Positions 36,118 to 36,309 of a stretch of DNA of 36,309 nucleotides are shown here, piece after piece; the first letter of the stretch is position 1, and each line of letters starts with the position of its first letter. The notes beneath the pieces are model-generated. The model was not told the origin of the DNA and did not search any database. It saw only the letters and a list, made by a program, of their open reading frames with translations. The DNA is from Sphingopyxis sp. Lineage in GTDB: Bacteria > Pseudomonadota > Alphaproteobacteria > Sphingomonadales > Sphingomonadaceae. The position numbers and the translations under genes are program-made. The stretch is taken from the NCBI GenBank assembly GCA_016463225.1, contig JAEMRT010000051.1, forward strand, positions 1-36,309. The letters are read 5' to 3'.

Positions 36118-36309
36118 CTACCGCTTCGCCACCCGCGCCACGACCTTGATCTCGACCACCGCCGTCGGCTCGTACAATCGCGTCACCCCGATCGCGGTCC
36201 ACGCGGGAAAGGGCGCCTTCACATGGCGGTTCTTGACCGCGGCAAAGCCGTCGATGTGCGCCGCCAGGTCGGTGTGAAAGGTGGTGATGTCGACCACATC
36301 GTCCCAGCT
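36118..36309 (-). CDS. RidA family protein, C-terminal part (5' end outside window)
   Basis: The frame enters at 36309 and ends with TAG at 36120-36118, giving the last 63 residues. It reads SWDDVVDITTFHTDL, then PFPAWTAIGVTRLYEPTAVV and EIKVVARVAKR. This matches the RidA (YjgF/YER057c) C-terminal half, with the conserved P-A-x-T-x-(V/I)-G-V-x-x-L and (V/I)-E-(I/V)-x-x-(V/I)-A pattern. Trp stands in the x position of the first motif. RidA proteins are trimers that hydrolyse reactive enamine/imine intermediates in the cytosol; the Arg that anchors the carboxylate in the canonical enzyme is not visible here, so another branch of the superfamily is possible. A diverged copy of its 3' end lies 880 bases downstream at 35235. 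Confidence 0.85.
   Translation of the reverse strand, partial: SWDDVVDITTFHTDLAAHIDGFAAVKNRHVKAPFPAWTAIGVTRLYEPTAVVEIKVVARVAKR

Overview
The window looks like chromosomal DNA of a sphingomonad alphaproteobacterium, most likely Sphingopyxis or a close relative. This is inferred from very high GC with strong GC3 bias, many Sec-exported and TonB-linked proteins, HWE-type histidine kinase signalling, and dispersed palindromes with the core CCCCGGCGAAAGCCGGGG. No rRNA, tRNA, CRISPR array, transposase or integrase was recognised.

Layout: (1) 1-1308, a purine-salvage pair on the + strand: the tail of a phosphoribosyltransferase overlapping an adenine/adenosine deaminase gene. (2) 1392-3602, a minus-strand run of mreB, a single-PAS protein and an RNase HI-like protein. 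(3) 3721-8753, a tightly coupled minus-strand operon: BlaI-type repressor, M56 (BlaR1-like) membrane metallopeptidase, an exported protein sharing 28-residue repeats with the peptidase, and a TonB-dependent receptor. Two perfect TACA-TT-TGTA operators lie just upstream. (4) 9119-15674, an exported TPR-CHAT protease-like protein, corA, a ChrA-type transporter and a convergent glutathione S-transferase. (5) 15846-24905, a CHASE-HWE histidine kinase overlapping a fused HyuA-HyuB 5-oxoprolinase, then DUF969-DUF979-DUF2891 and a LacI regulator. This is read as 5-oxoproline (or related lactam) uptake and breakdown. (6) 25004-33847, a GGDEF cyclase, a lipoprotein, a TetR repressor with three near-identical operators controlling a small membrane protein, a secreted triple-repeat protein, an S9 peptidase, two exported unknowns and a NarL/LuxR response regulator. 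(7) 33879-36309, a terminase-like HTH protein behind REP-type hairpins, an orphan Flp pilin, and a TPR gene lying between a broken 3' copy of ridA and ridA itself.

Most of the novelty is regulatory or modular. The BlaI-M56-repeat-receptor operon is the best candidate for an undescribed signalling system: a repressor, a membrane protease, an exported partner with the same repeat as the protease's C-terminal region, and an outer-membrane receptor. Three separate promoters, in front of the CHAT protein, the lipoprotein and the 31863 exported-protein pair, share a CRP-like palindrome at exactly the same distance from a TAG-type -10 element. This suggests one regulon of envelope proteins. Everything here comes from reading the sequence without database searches, so family names rest on motif recognition.
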